From a virus, in the IMG/VR virus record IMGVR_UViG_3300036045_000005, positions 1 through 64,000 of that record: DNA of 64,000 nucleotides; one strand, given 5' to 3'. Shown piece after piece: positions 22,524-30,748 of this stretch (position 1 is its first letter; the number at the start of each line of letters is the position of its first letter). Both the position numbers and the translations under genes were made by a program. Under the pieces are notes generated by a model. It was not told where the DNA came from. It did not search any database and saw only the letters and a program-made list of their open reading frames with translations.

Positions 22524-22850
22524 ATGAACAAGAGACATCTCCCCGCTCTGATCGCCTTTTTGATTCTGTTGTCGGTGACAACGGCCGTCGCTGCCAAAAC
22601 TGTGCCCGGTAAGGCGCGGCAAATCACACAAACTGGTCGGTTAACGGTGGAAGTGATTGCCGGGCAAGATACGCTGACCGCCTTATCCCTATCTGGCTTT
22701 ACAGAGCCGCCGGTGGTTGTTTGTGGCGGCACAGACCAGGTAGTGTTGGTGATGTGCCAATCGCTGGGGTCGGACGTGGCCGGAGTGTGGGTGCGTTCGG
22801 TGGAGTTCACCGGGCAGATGACCATTAACTGGATTGCTGAGGGGGAGTAA
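22524..22850 (+). CDS. Small secreted protein with signal peptide
   Basis: 108 residues. MNKRH-LPALIAFLILLSVTTAVAA-K is a clear Sec signal peptide with AxA cleavage near residue 29. The mature part is beta-rich and contains two Cys (VVCGG and VMCQS) that could form a disulfide. It has its own upstream -10 element. A prophage-expressed envelope protein (for example superinfection exclusion) is one possibility. Confidence 0.65.
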   Translation: MNKRHLPALIAFLILLSVTTAVAAKTVPGKARQITQTGRLTVEVIAGQDTLTALSLSGFTEPPVVVCGGTDQVVLVMCQSLGSDVAGVWVRSVEFTGQMTINWIAEGE

Positions 22851-22854
22851 CCAT

Positions 22855-23478
22855 ATGGATTACGAGATTACAAAGATCGGCCACCGTCTGACTATAAAGG
22901 TTATTGACATAGGTCTCGCGGGTAGAGAGACATTACACGGGATCGTCTTGAACCCGACCGAACGGGGTGTTGACCGGTCTGTAGTTGAGAAGTATCTCCA
23001 ATCCCTCATCAATCACATCACCTATGTCCGCGAGGCTGGCCTGCAAATAGGGGTCAACCCACAACAACTAGCAGAACATGATGCCTCTAAATTCTCCCTG
23101 CAGGAGTTTCCCCAATACGCCCGTCAATACGCAGGAGATAGCGGTGATCCAGACGGCTGGGCCAACGCCTGGCTGCACCATATCCACCACAACCCCCATC
23201 ATTGGCAGTATTACATCTTCCCTGACGGCTACAGCCCGAAGGGGAGCAAGGTAGAGAATGGGGCCGTGCCAATGCCGCCCCACTTCGCCCTGGAAATGGT
23301 CGCTGATTGGATGGGCGCAAGTATGGCTTACACTGGTTCGTTCGATATGACCGACTGGCTGGTTAAAAACATGTCACGTATTCGCCTGCACAGCGAAACA
23401 GCCGATTTTGTGAACAACACCCTGGATATGCTGGGCTACGCCGATGTGGTGTGGATGCAACGGTGGGCAGGTGCATGA
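22855..23478 (+). CDS. DUF5662 family protein
   Basis: 207 residues. SLINHITYVREAG, AEHDASKFSLQEFPQYARQY, WLHHIHHNPHHWQYY and MVADWMGASMAY match DUF5662, phage and bacterial proteins with a His/Asp-rich pattern reminiscent of HD-type metal sites. Function unknown. ATG 22855 has GGGGGAG at good spacing. Confidence 0.8.
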   Translation: MDYEITKIGHRLTIKVIDIGLAGRETLHGIVLNPTERGVDRSVVEKYLQSLINHITYVREAGLQIGVNPQQLAEHDASKFSLQEFPQYARQYAGDSGDPDGWANAWLHHIHHNPHHWQYYIFPDGYSPKGSKVENGAVPMPPHFALEMVADWMGASMAYTGSFDMTDWLVKNMSRIRLHSETADFVNNTLDMLGYADVVWMQRWAGA

Positions 23479-23885
23479 GCCGAACCTCTCCTCTCTTGAC
23501 ATGCCCTCATTGCGGGCAATCCATGAGGCGAACAGAACCGGAACTGACAACGGCCGCCAATCATCGCTATCGTTGTCAGTGCGGCCGTTTTTATGAATGG
23601 ACACCAAGCGATTCTGCTACGGATAGTAACCGATTGATCCAGATTAACTATGTTTTTGACACCACAGGTACAGCCCACCAGGAGACCATGAAAGGACCTG
23701 GTTATAGACCACGAAACCATCCCTGCCATTTCCCTGTGGCAGCCCTGGGCGAGCCTGGCGGCGGTTGCTTGATGTGCAAAGAGTGGAAACAAAATGGATA
23801 CGGCAAATGGCGGCCGTATGCTATGCGCTTTTCCGATTACCGCCACAAAACAGCGGCAGCAGCACAGCAGGAGTATTGGCAGTGA
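23475..23885 (+). CDS. Zinc-ribbon protein
   Basis: 136 residues. CPHCGQSM and CQCGRF form a zinc ribbon in the first 45 residues; CLMCKEWKQNGYGKWRP follows later. Likely a nucleic-acid-binding protein of unknown role. The ATG overlaps the preceding stop. Confidence 0.65.
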   Translation: MSRTSPLLTCPHCGQSMRRTEPELTTAANHRYRCQCGRFYEWTPSDSATDSNRLIQINYVFDTTGTAHQETMKGPGYRPRNHPCHFPVAALGEPGGGCLMCKEWKQNGYGKWRPYAMRFSDYRHKTAAAAQQEYWQ

Positions 23886-23897
23886 CTTTGAGGCAAC

Positions 23898-24083
23898 ATG
23901 GTAAATTGTACCCAGGCGAGTGGCAACGGCCGTTCGCCTATCCCCGATAAACAAATGGAAAAAGAATTGATGCACTTGCGACGGCAACTCTCGAACATCG
24001 TCAAGCTGGCCATCCCGGCTCTTGAAAATGTTGAGGATTTGTTGCAATTGCCGGAAGATAAACGCATCAAAATCGAACGCTAA
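23898..24083 (+). CDS. Hypothetical small helical protein
   Basis: 61 residues, mostly helical (QMEKELMHLRRQLSNIVKLA). The TTGAGGCAAC before the ATG is a weak ribosome-binding site. Last gene before the packaging operon leader. Confidence 0.5.
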   Translation: MVNCTQASGNGRSPIPDKQMEKELMHLRRQLSNIVKLAIPALENVEDLLQLPEDKRIKIER

Positions 24084-24106
24084 CGGCGCAGAGGACTGCG
24101 CTTAAC

Positions 24107-24172
24107 TCGCCCCTCTCGTAATTGACAGCGGCACATTTGATGGACAAATGTCCTGATGGTGTGCCGCTTTTT
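24107..24172 (+). terminator. Leader hairpin before the terminase operon
   Basis: GCGGCACA (24128-24135) pairs with TGTGCCGC (24160-24167), followed by TTTTTATTT. A competing inner hairpin ACATTTG/CAAATGT overlaps the 5' arm. The preceding CGCCCCTCTCG and the CAGCGGC start of the stem are shared with leaders at 30677 and 37858, so it appears to be a family of related leader terminators. Confidence 0.65.
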
Positions 24173-24244
24173 ATTTGCCTTCGGATAGTGATATTTGCAG
24201 GCGAATGATACAGAAGGGACTTGTGAGACGCATAGGAGCGAGAC

Positions 24245-24829
24245 GTGGCACAGCAAAACACGGCCGCAAAAATCAAACTGGCAGAGCGTCGGCAAATGGC
24301 GGCGGATTTACGCAAGACCGGCCTCTCCTTCCAGGCCATTGCCGACATGATGAGCCAGAGCCTGGGCATCCCCTATAACAAGGCGATGGCTCACCGGGAT
24401 GTGGTGCATGTGCTGGACGAACTGGTGGCGAAAACGTCGGAGACGGCCGAACAGATTTTATCGCTTGAGTTGCTGCGCCTGGATGATTTAACAGCCGCCT
24501 GGTGGCCGACGGCTGTTGGGTTAAAGCCGTTGGTGGGGGTTGACCTGGCAGACCCGGAGGCGGTCAGGCGGTGGCTTGATGCCAACCGGGAAACGCTCGA
24601 TAAGGACGCTGCCAAAATCATCCTGGATGTGATGGCACGGCGGGCCAAGATGCTGGGGCTGGATAAGGAGAATGTCAACCTGTTTACCCCTAAGCCTATC
24701 GTCATGGCTCATGCTGATTTAAGCGACGTTGAGGAAGATGACCTTGACCGTATCATCGCTAACCTACAAGCAGCAGTTGGCTTCCGCCCTGGTGGAGAAG
24801 CAACGGCGGACAACGCGGCCAGCAGTTAG
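24245..24829 (+). CDS. terS: Terminase small subunit-like protein
   Basis: 194 residues. An N-terminal HTH (ERRQMAADLRKTGLSFQAIADMM) would bind the packaging site, followed by a helical oligomerisation region and an acidic C-terminus. Directly precedes the large subunit and overlaps it. The family was not identified by motif alone; position and HTH layout support the call. GTG start with AGGAG upstream. Confidence 0.75.
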   Translation: MAQQNTAAKIKLAERRQMAADLRKTGLSFQAIADMMSQSLGIPYNKAMAHRDVVHVLDELVAKTSETAEQILSLELLRLDDLTAAWWPTAVGLKPLVGVDLADPEAVRRWLDANRETLDKDAAKIILDVMARRAKMLGLDKENVNLFTPKPIVMAHADLSDVEEDDLDRIIANLQAAVGFRPGGEATADNAASS

Positions 24830-26405
24830 TAGCCGTCACACCCCTGGCCTTGATCTACTCTCCTGGACGGCCGTCTATCGCCGCGCCTTAAAACCCGGTG
24901 TGCCATTTGATCTGGTCAGCTACCCCTACCAAGCCGCGCTCTATGCTTGCACTGCTCAACGGATGGTGGTGATGAAGTGTGCCCAGGAGGGTATTAGCGA
25001 GTATGCGGTGAGCTACGCCATTCATGGCTGTGATCAGCGACGGGCTACGGTGTTGTATGTTTTCCCCACTGATACGGCCGTCAGCGACTTTTCTTCTGCC
25101 CGCATTGGCCCGGCGATTGAAGCCTCCAGCTATCTGGCGCGGGTTGTGGTGGATGGGGCAGGCAAGGAGAAAAGCGGCGCAGACCGAATCACCCTCAAGC
25201 GGATTCGTGACAACTTCCTGTATCTGCGTGGTGGGCACGTCAAACCGAACGGTCAGGCCCCGCAATTGAAATCGGTGGATGCGGACATCATCGTCCTGGA
25301 TGAGTGGGATGAGATGGACGGCCGTGCGCCAGCGATAGCCCGCAAACGGTTGGGCCATAGTGCCATTGCTGAGGAGCGGGACATCAGCACCCCAACCTAC
25401 GTTGGTCGGGGAATTCATGCTGAGTACCTGAAATCTGACCAGCGCGAATGGCACGTGCCTTGCCCCCATTGTGGCGAACGCCAGCCCATCACCATCAACC
25501 AGGTTGTGACGGAGTGGGATCAGCTGGAACGGCCGGTTGTCTGGCATGGGATGAAAGACGGCCGTGCCTTTGCTGCCTGCCGCAAGTGCGATGGGGAATT
25601 AGACCGCCTCGCTCCCGGAGAGTGGATTGCTGGCCAACCAGGTCAGCCAGTTGCAGGCTTCCACCTTTCCAAGTTGTTCAGTCCCACCGGAAACCTGGAC
25701 GCGATAGTGGCGGGTTTGCAGGAGGTGGACGAGACGAAGCGGCGGGAGACGGTAAACCAGGATTTGGGGCTACCTTACAAACCACGCGGGGCGAACATTA
25801 CCGATGTGGTGCTTGATGAGTGTCGCCGCGATTATGCCCATGGGCCGGTGCGGGGTGAGCGGCCGTTTATGGGAGTAGATGTGGGGCGGGTGCTGCATGT
25901 GGTCATTCGTGGGCCGCGTAATTCTGACGGTGAACGGCCGCAACGGTTTGCCGGGCATGCGGATAGCTTTGAAGAAGTCGGTCGTCTCGTTCACCAATAT
26001 AACGTGCAGACGGCCGTGATTGACGCTTTGCCGGAGACCCGTAAGGCGCGAGACTTGCAAGCCAGCTTCACAGACGGCCGTGTCTGGTTGGCTTATTACA
26101 CTGGCAGCGACGTGGGCACAAAGAAAGTAGAACCGGCTGATTGGAACGGCCGTGAGGGAGTGGTTAGTCTGGATAGAACCCGAATGATGGACATGACCCT
26201 GGCGCGGTTTATCGGCGGTGCGCCAGAGAACACCCTGCCTGCCTATGCTACCGACATCCCAGATTACTACGCCCAACTGAAAGCCCCGGTGCGCCAATTG
26301 GAAGATGGTATTGCCCGCTACGTGGAGAACGGGCCGGATCACTTCGCCCATGCGGAGAATTACTGCACGGCCGCCGCCCTGCGCGAAAGCTGGCTGTCAT
26401 GGTAG
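24738..26405 (+). CDS. terL: Terminase large subunit (GpA-like)
   Basis: 555 residues. The N-terminal ATPase contains VVMKCAQEGISEYAV (adenine/Walker-like region as in lambda gpA relatives, which show KxxQxGxS) and IIVLDEWDEMD (Walker B). CPHCGERQ and CRKCDG form the zinc site typical of GpA-family terminases. The nuclease half has FMGVDVG (first Asp), TAVIDALPE and a late D/H cluster. It packages DNA into proheads with the terS product. The start is uncertain because the frame overlaps terS; ATG 24738 is the first Met. Confidence 0.88.
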   Translation: MTLTVSSLTYKQQLASALVEKQRRTTRPAVSSRHTPGLDLLSWTAVYRRALKPGVPFDLVSYPYQAALYACTAQRMVVMKCAQEGISEYAVSYAIHGCDQRRATVLYVFPTDTAVSDFSSARIGPAIEASSYLARVVVDGAGKEKSGADRITLKRIRDNFLYLRGGHVKPNGQAPQLKSVDADIIVLDEWDEMDGRAPAIARKRLGHSAIAEERDISTPTYVGRGIHAEYLKSDQREWHVPCPHCGERQPITINQVVTEWDQLERPVVWHGMKDGRAFAACRKCDGELDRLAPGEWIAGQPGQPVAGFHLSKLFSPTGNLDAIVAGLQEVDETKRRETVNQDLGLPYKPRGANITDVVLDECRRDYAHGPVRGERPFMGVDVGRVLHVVIRGPRNSDGERPQRFAGHADSFEEVGRLVHQYNVQTAVIDALPETRKARDLQASFTDGRVWLAYYTGSDVGTKKVEPADWNGREGVVSLDRTRMMDMTLARFIGGAPENTLPAYATDIPDYYAQLKAPVRQLEDGIARYVENGPDHFAHAENYCTAAALRESWLSW

Positions 26406-26441
26406 GAGTGGCGGGGTGGGTGCAGCCCAAAGGAGAACATC

Positions 26442-26672
26442 ATGCAAATTAAACAGTGGGTTGAACAGAAGACAGAGCGTATTACGGCGAAGGCGAGTGA
26501 AGTGCAAAGACAGGTGGCGGCAGAGACGGCCGTTGCCCGTGCTTTGGGCATCTCCGTGCGCCAACTTCGCCGCCGAATCAATCGGGAAGCGGCGAACACG
26601 GTTAGAGCCACCAAACCAGAACCACATTTCCGGGCGGGGTTGGTGGCTCGCCAGAAGAAGGCGCGGCCATGA
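26442..26672 (+). CDS. Hypothetical basic helical protein
   Basis: 76 residues with AAAGGAG before the ATG. A helix-rich sequence with ALGISVRQLRRRINREAAN that could form an HTH. Between terminase and portal, where small head-assembly factors are common. Confidence 0.6.
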   Translation: MQIKQWVEQKTERITAKASEVQRQVAAETAVARALGISVRQLRRRINREAANTVRATKPEPHFRAGLVARQKKARP

Positions 26673-26905
26673 ACCGCACAGATAACCGAGCGACAAGAGC
26701 GATTAACGTCAATGATTGGGATGCCTATATTGCCCAACGCAATGCGGCGCGGCGGCGTGGGCGAAGTTTGCCGGCCGTACTGCTCGGCGCATTAACGGGG
26801 TTTGCCAGTGCCATTGTTGGCCTGGCTTTTGTGTCGTTGTTATGGGAGGCAGCGGCATGGTTACGAGGATGCTATGAAGATAGCTTCGGGCCGCGACGGC
26901 CGTAA
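26669..26905 (+). CDS. Small single-pass membrane protein
   Basis: 78 residues. Basic N-terminus (NAARRRGRSLPAV) followed by one hydrophobic segment (LLGALTGFASAIVGLAFVSL). Overlaps its neighbours on both sides. Role unknown; unusual inside a head gene cluster. Confidence 0.55.
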   Translation: MNRTDNRATRAINVNDWDAYIAQRNAARRRGRSLPAVLLGALTGFASAIVGLAFVSLLWEAAAWLRGCYEDSFGPRRP

Positions 26906-28400
26906 ACTGAACGCTTACTTGTTGGATGGCGATGGCATGAAGGATATTCCTCTGACGGCCGTCTCTTCCAGCGACATTGAACGGTGGTTCCGCAATGGCA
27001 CGACTACCGCCAAAGACCCGACACAGTATTACGAACGGGTGGTGACGCTCTTTCGTTGCGTGGAGCATCGTGCTTCTTCGCTGGCCACCATGCCGCGCCA
27101 GATCGAAAGCGTGGAAACCGGGCAGAAGGTTGCTACTGCCAATTTCCCCTCACCGCAATTTGATGACGACGGCAAGCCGTTGACTGAGGAAAACCTGCCC
27201 TTTGAGATTGACCTGGACGATCTGCTGTGGCGCACGGAGTTAGCGCAATGTCTGTTGGCCGCATCCTACTGGCATGTGTTAAAGAATCGGGTGAAGGTGA
27301 CGGAAGTACGCTGGTTAGACCCGCGCACTATCAGCCCTAATTACACCCGCTACAAAGGTCTGGTCAGTTTCGGCCGTACCGCCAACGGTATCAACAAAAC
27401 GATTCCCGTGGAGGAGATGGCTTACGTCTGGCGGCCGGGCTTGCAGGAGTTGGGGCCAGGTGTTGCCCCTGGTCAGGTGGCGGCGCGGAAAGCGGGCATT
27501 GCCGATAACATGGACAGCTTCATCGAAATCTTCTTCGAGAAGGGGGCGATGCCGACGATGGTGGTGTTTGCCGAGACACGGCCGGAGGAGCCAGAGCGTA
27601 AGCGAATTAAGAGCTACCTGGAAAAGATCATGACGGGGATTGGTAACGCTTTTGGGATTGAAGTGCTGAATTCCTCGCTCAAATTCCAGACGCTCACCCC
27701 GCCGCTCAAGGACATGATCATCCCGAATATCGAGGACAGTGCCCAGAAGGGTATTGTAGTGGCTTTGTTGGGTGGGGCGGGTTCGGCCGTTATCGGTGGT
27801 TCGGCGAATTTCGCAACGGCCGAAGTGGAAGACATCAACTTTTACAACAAAATCATGATCCCGGAGGCAAACCTTATCTTCCAGAAGCTGAACAAAACCT
27901 TCTTCAAATCTCAGGGGTTGAGGCTGGTGGCCCGGCCAGACCTGCTGGAGGTTTTCCAGCGGCAGGAAAGCCGGAAGGTGCTGGATGCTACCCGCCTGTT
28001 TGACCGGGGAGCGATTACGGCCGATGAGCTGCGCCAGGCGGCGGGCTACCAACCGAGCACAGCGCAAGAGAAACAAGAGGCATTAACCGGGCTGGTGGAT
28101 TTGGCTCAGGCTACCGAAACACAAACTGGTGCGCTCGGCGAAGCCGAGCGCACCAGGGAAAAAGAGCAGGAAGTACGCCGTTGGGAGCGTAAGGTACTTA
28201 AGCGTTTCCCAGATGTACCACCTTACGCCATCCCCTTTGCGCCAGAGCATTTGACCTCACAGGAAGCGATTGCCATTCGCCAGGCGTTGCTGACGGCGGG
28301 GACGGCGGAGGAGGTGAAGGCGGCGTTTGCTGCCCCCTTTCGCCCCGAAAGGCCCTTTCGCGTCCACGCTCGCGTTAAAAGCGGAAGTTCATCGGGATGA
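26874..28400 (+). CDS. Portal protein (HK97 type)
   Basis: 508 residues. Follows terminase and precedes a head morphogenesis protein. YERVVTLFRCVEHRASSLAT, the LDPRTISPNYTR strand, EEMAYVWRPG and the SAVIGGSANFATAEVEDINF segment leading to PEANLIFQKLN are characteristic of phage_portal proteins (SPP1/HK97 fold). The C-terminus is charged and helical. It forms the dodecameric DNA entry ring. ATG 26874 has GAGGA upstream; the longer frame from 26802 overlaps the membrane gene. Confidence 0.85.
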   Translation: MKIASGRDGRKLNAYLLDGDGMKDIPLTAVSSSDIERWFRNGTTTAKDPTQYYERVVTLFRCVEHRASSLATMPRQIESVETGQKVATANFPSPQFDDDGKPLTEENLPFEIDLDDLLWRTELAQCLLAASYWHVLKNRVKVTEVRWLDPRTISPNYTRYKGLVSFGRTANGINKTIPVEEMAYVWRPGLQELGPGVAPGQVAARKAGIADNMDSFIEIFFEKGAMPTMVVFAETRPEEPERKRIKSYLEKIMTGIGNAFGIEVLNSSLKFQTLTPPLKDMIIPNIEDSAQKGIVVALLGGAGSAVIGGSANFATAEVEDINFYNKIMIPEANLIFQKLNKTFFKSQGLRLVARPDLLEVFQRQESRKVLDATRLFDRGAITADELRQAAGYQPSTAQEKQEALTGLVDLAQATETQTGALGEAERTREKEQEVRRWERKVLKRFPDVPPYAIPFAPEHLTSQEAIAIRQALLTAGTAEEVKAAFAAPFRPERPFRVHARVKSGSSSG

Positions 28401-29148
28401 CAACGATGACCTGGGTGACATTGAACAGACGGCCGTCACCGATATTCATGTGGCTCTGCAAAAGCAACTGCGGGCAATTCGCAACGGGCACGGCCGTTCT
28501 GAAGATGAAATCATCGCCAGTATTGAGACCATCCTGGCGGCGAACTCCGAAGATTTACTGACGGCCGTCGCTACCCTGCTCACCAGTGGCACCGAAGCGG
28601 GTGGGGCAATGGTGGCCGACACCCTGATCGGTACGGGTATCAGCGTAGATTGGGCATTAGCAGATGCGGCCGCCAGCGAGTTTGTCCAGGGCTATAGCTT
28701 TGACCTGGTGACGGGCATTAACAATACAACGGCCACCCGTCTGCGGGGGGTGCTGCGTAGCTGGATTGAGCAGGGTGGGGACATGGAGGAGCTGGCTAAC
28801 AGCATCCGCCCCATCTTCGCCAATGAGCCAGCCACCGCCCGGATTGAGGCAATCTTCAATGTAGACCGGGCGCAGATGATTGCCGAGACGGAAGCGACGC
28901 GGGCTTATGCTGAGGGCAAGGTGGCCGGTTACATGGCGAGTGGCCTGGCTGACCTCCCGCCGGAGCGCAAGCCGCCGGATGATAGCCATGTGCGCTGCCG
29001 CTGCGATGTGACGTTGGAGAAGCAGGAGAATGGCGAGTGGCATTGGATATGGCTGACGGCGAATGATGAACTTGTATGTGATATTTGCGGCCCGCTTCAC
29101 GAACAATCTGTTGGGTTGGCGAAAGAGGCGTATGTGGTTGCTGCTTGA
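28327..29148 (+). CDS. Phage head morphogenesis protein (Mu gpF-like minor capsid protein)
   Basis: 273 residues. The C-terminal half contains IEAIFNVDRAQMIAETEATRAY and PDDSHVRCRCDVTLE followed by CDICGPLHEQSV, the typical minor-head-protein pattern (TE...A ... H..CRC). It helps build or close the prohead. Start at TTG 28327 inside the portal end is supported by GGAGGTGAAGG six bases upstream. Confidence 0.82.
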   Translation: MLPPFAPKGPFASTLALKAEVHRDDNDDLGDIEQTAVTDIHVALQKQLRAIRNGHGRSEDEIIASIETILAANSEDLLTAVATLLTSGTEAGGAMVADTLIGTGISVDWALADAAASEFVQGYSFDLVTGINNTTATRLRGVLRSWIEQGGDMEELANSIRPIFANEPATARIEAIFNVDRAQMIAETEATRAYAEGKVAGYMASGLADLPPERKPPDDSHVRCRCDVTLEKQENGEWHWIWLTANDELVCDICGPLHEQSVGLAKEAYVVAA

Positions 29149-29197
29149 TTCGTGATGACGATGCCAATATAATGTATGATTAAATCTGATTTAATCA
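29145..29197 (+). promoter_or_regulatory. Promoter with a perfect 21-bp palindromic operator at the start point
   Basis: TTGATT (29145-29150), 17-base spacer, TATAAT (29168-29173). At 29177-29197 two perfect 10-bp arms, TGATTAAATC and GATTTAATCA, flank a single T. This lies over the expected transcription start, a classic repressor position. The arm occurs alone or with changes at other promoters (11074, 541). Confidence 0.8.
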
Positions 29198-29199
29198 AG

Positions 29200-29466
29200 T
29201 TGAGTAAAAACGCAGCCACCGACCAGGCAGGACGGCCGTACCGCCTCATTTACCTGGACGGCGTGGGGCATATCCTGACACCGGCCGATTTGGAGGAACT
29301 CTATGCACATTACTGCCAACGAACCGATAGCGCAACAGGTGAGGGTTGTGCTGCTGAATGGAACGGATGTGACGGCGTTGACGACGGAGGTGGACACGAA
29401 GGAGGGGTGGGTGAAGTTGCTGTTGATGGGGGCGAACGGCCGTATCCTGTTGGACAGTGGGTCTAA
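29200..29466 (+). CDS. Hypothetical protein, start uncertain, overlaps next gene heavily
   Basis: The frame is open from ATG 29176, but that codon lies at or before the expected transcription start, so TTG 29200 is more plausible. The first 40 residues (AGRPYRLIYLDGVGHILTPADLEEL) look like real protein; after 29303 the frame runs over another gene and becomes Gly/Glu-rich, as shadows do. It is a short protein with a fortuitous tail, or the site of a frameshift. Confidence 0.4.
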   Translation: MSKNAATDQAGRPYRLIYLDGVGHILTPADLEELYAHYCQRTDSATGEGCAAEWNGCDGVDDGGGHEGGVGEVAVDGGERPYPVGQWV

Positions 29467-29614
29467 CCCCATTACCTTGCAGGTTCACGGTCGGGTGGTG
29501 GTTGGCTTTCACTCCGTCTACGTTTGCCCCTCCTGTGGCCTGGGCTTTGAGTTTGCCCGTGATTGGGTGCGGCATATTGCTGCGCCCCACTTTGTAGCTG
29601 ATGAGCGAATATAA
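29303..29614 (+). CDS. Hypothetical protein with C2H2-like finger
   Basis: 103 residues. RVVLLNGTDVTALTTEVDTKEGWVKLL is a pattern seen in small phage proteins near head genes. The end has YVCPSCGLGFEFARDWVRHIAAPH, a CxxC...H...H zinc-finger-like motif. GAGGAACTCT precedes the ATG. Confidence 0.65.
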   Translation: MHITANEPIAQQVRVVLLNGTDVTALTTEVDTKEGWVKLLLMGANGRILLDSGSNPITLQVHGRVVVGFHSVYVCPSCGLGFEFARDWVRHIAAPHFVADERI

Positions 29615-29996
29615 GATTGAACTGATTGGCGATGAGGAAATCGCCGCGCTATTGGAGGTGTTGAGCAAGCCTTACTTCCTCCAGCCAGCGTTCAACCGGA
29701 TTGGGGCGCGGCTTCGCACGGAGATGGCGAAGTACCCACCACCGCCGCCCGACAGCAAATACCGGCGCACTGGCAAGCTCGGCCGTAGCTGGGCGCATGA
29801 AGTGAAAAGTAGCCTGTTTGCGATGGAGGCGATTATCGGCAACAACACGCCTTACGCCCCAGATGTGCAGGGTGAGGGGCAGCAAGCGGGCATCCACCAG
29901 GGACGCTGGCAGACGGATCAGGAAGTGCTGGATGCCAATACCCATTTTGTGCTTGAGGAGATTGGGGAGGAAGTGGATAAGGTTTTGCGGTCGTGA
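29601..29996 (+). CDS. HK97 gp10-like head-tail protein
   Basis: 131 residues. The segment RTEMAKYPPPPPDSKYRRTG, with GRSWAHEV and IIGNNTPYAPDVQGEG, matches small phage proteins of the gp10/tail-completion type that have a YRRTGxLxRSW motif and a beta-strand at IGNxxxYA. Probably part of the connector or tail end. Confidence 0.68.
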   Translation: MSEYKIELIGDEEIAALLEVLSKPYFLQPAFNRIGARLRTEMAKYPPPPPDSKYRRTGKLGRSWAHEVKSSLFAMEAIIGNNTPYAPDVQGEGQQAGIHQGRWQTDQEVLDANTHFVLEEIGEEVDKVLRS

Positions 29997-30011
29997 CGGC
30001 CGTGAGGAGAC

Positions 30012-30281
30012 ATGATGTTTATCCAAGTGGGAAAACTAACGATCAACACAGACCAAATTGTTTATGTGGAAGAGCATGATTACCAGGGGGTGGCGATGCT
30101 CACCGTCACGTTTACGCATGGTCTACCCAAGAAATTAGTCGGGGAGGAGGCAGCGGAGTTCAAGGAGAAACTGGCGAAGGTGACAACCGATACTGTTATC
30201 CACTCTCATATAACGTTTCAGGTACCCAAAACGAAAGGGCTGACGGATAGGCTGGCCGCCTATGTGGGGAAGATAAAATGA
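30012..30281 (+). CDS. Hypothetical small protein
   Basis: 89 residues with GAGGAGAC just before ATG 30012 (a second ATG follows at once). LTINTDQIVYVEEHDYQGV and a following strand suggest a compact beta-rich fold. Overlaps the next gene by four bases. No function assigned. Confidence 0.6.
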   Translation: MMFIQVGKLTINTDQIVYVEEHDYQGVAMLTVTFTHGLPKKLVGEEAAEFKEKLAKVTTDTVIHSHITFQVPKTKGLTDRLAAYVGKIK

Positions 30282-30634
30282 GCGACATGATCAGTGCCAA
30301 AGAAGCGGGTGAGTTGATTGGCGTTCACGCTTCCACCATCGGCATCTGGATTCAGACGAGGCAGATAGAGGGCGCGAAGGTGGACGGCTACTGGCAGGTG
30401 CCACGGGCGGCGGCCGAGGCGAAAGCGGCTACTTACAAACGCCCTGTCCCCACACCGGATGAACGGAGCCGAATCACCGTGAGCCGCAAACCACCGGCCA
30501 GACCGGGCATTATTGATGCAGATGCGATGCGCCGGGCCAGGGAAAAGGTGATTGCGGTTTGGTCAGAGTGTATGCCGGAGGCTGAAGCACGGCGATGGTT
30601 TGCCGAGTTATTGGAGGCGATGAAGTCTGATTGA
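30278..30634 (+). CDS. Helix-turn-helix protein, excisionase/MerR-like
   Basis: 118 residues. ISAKEAGELIGVHASTIGIW is an HTH with the wing GAKVDGYWQVPRAAAE, as in excisionase-type domains; the remainder is helical. It lies just upstream of the capsid promoter, so it may regulate late genes. Its stop codon overlaps the -35 box of that promoter. Confidence 0.7.
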   Translation: MSDMISAKEAGELIGVHASTIGIWIQTRQIEGAKVDGYWQVPRAAAEAKAATYKRPVPTPDERSRITVSRKPPARPGIIDADAMRRAREKVIAVWSECMPEAEARRWFAELLEAMKSD

Positions 30635-30658
30635 CTTTTTGTTTTGTTTCTGTAAAAT
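30631..30658 (+). promoter_or_regulatory. Promoter of the capsid operon
   Basis: TTGACT (30631-30636), 16-base spacer, TAAAAT (30653-30658), followed by TAAATCAAACAAATTC. The same layout and downstream sequence recurs at 37811. A terminator follows before the gene. Confidence 0.78.
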
Positions 30659-30676
30659 TAAATCAAACAAATTCAT

Positions 30677-30731
30677 GCCCCTCTTGGGAAACCGACAGCG
30701 GCTTGTGAGACCCCTCACAAGCCGCTTTTTT
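30677..30731 (+). terminator. Leader terminator between promoter and capsid gene
   Basis: AGCGGCTTGTGAG (30697-30709) and CTCACAAGCCGCT (30714-30726) form a perfect 13-bp stem with a 4-base loop and T-run. The 5' leader CCCCTCTTGGGAAACC is shared with 37859. Transcripts would stop after about 70 bases unless antiterminated, or form a small RNA. Confidence 0.85.
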
Positions 30732-30748
30732 GTTGTTTGGAGGTCAGT

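Noticed and set aside
27315-28076. Minus-strand frame of 253 residues within the portal gene
   Set aside because: It is the reverse shadow of the portal; no start signal and no known pattern.
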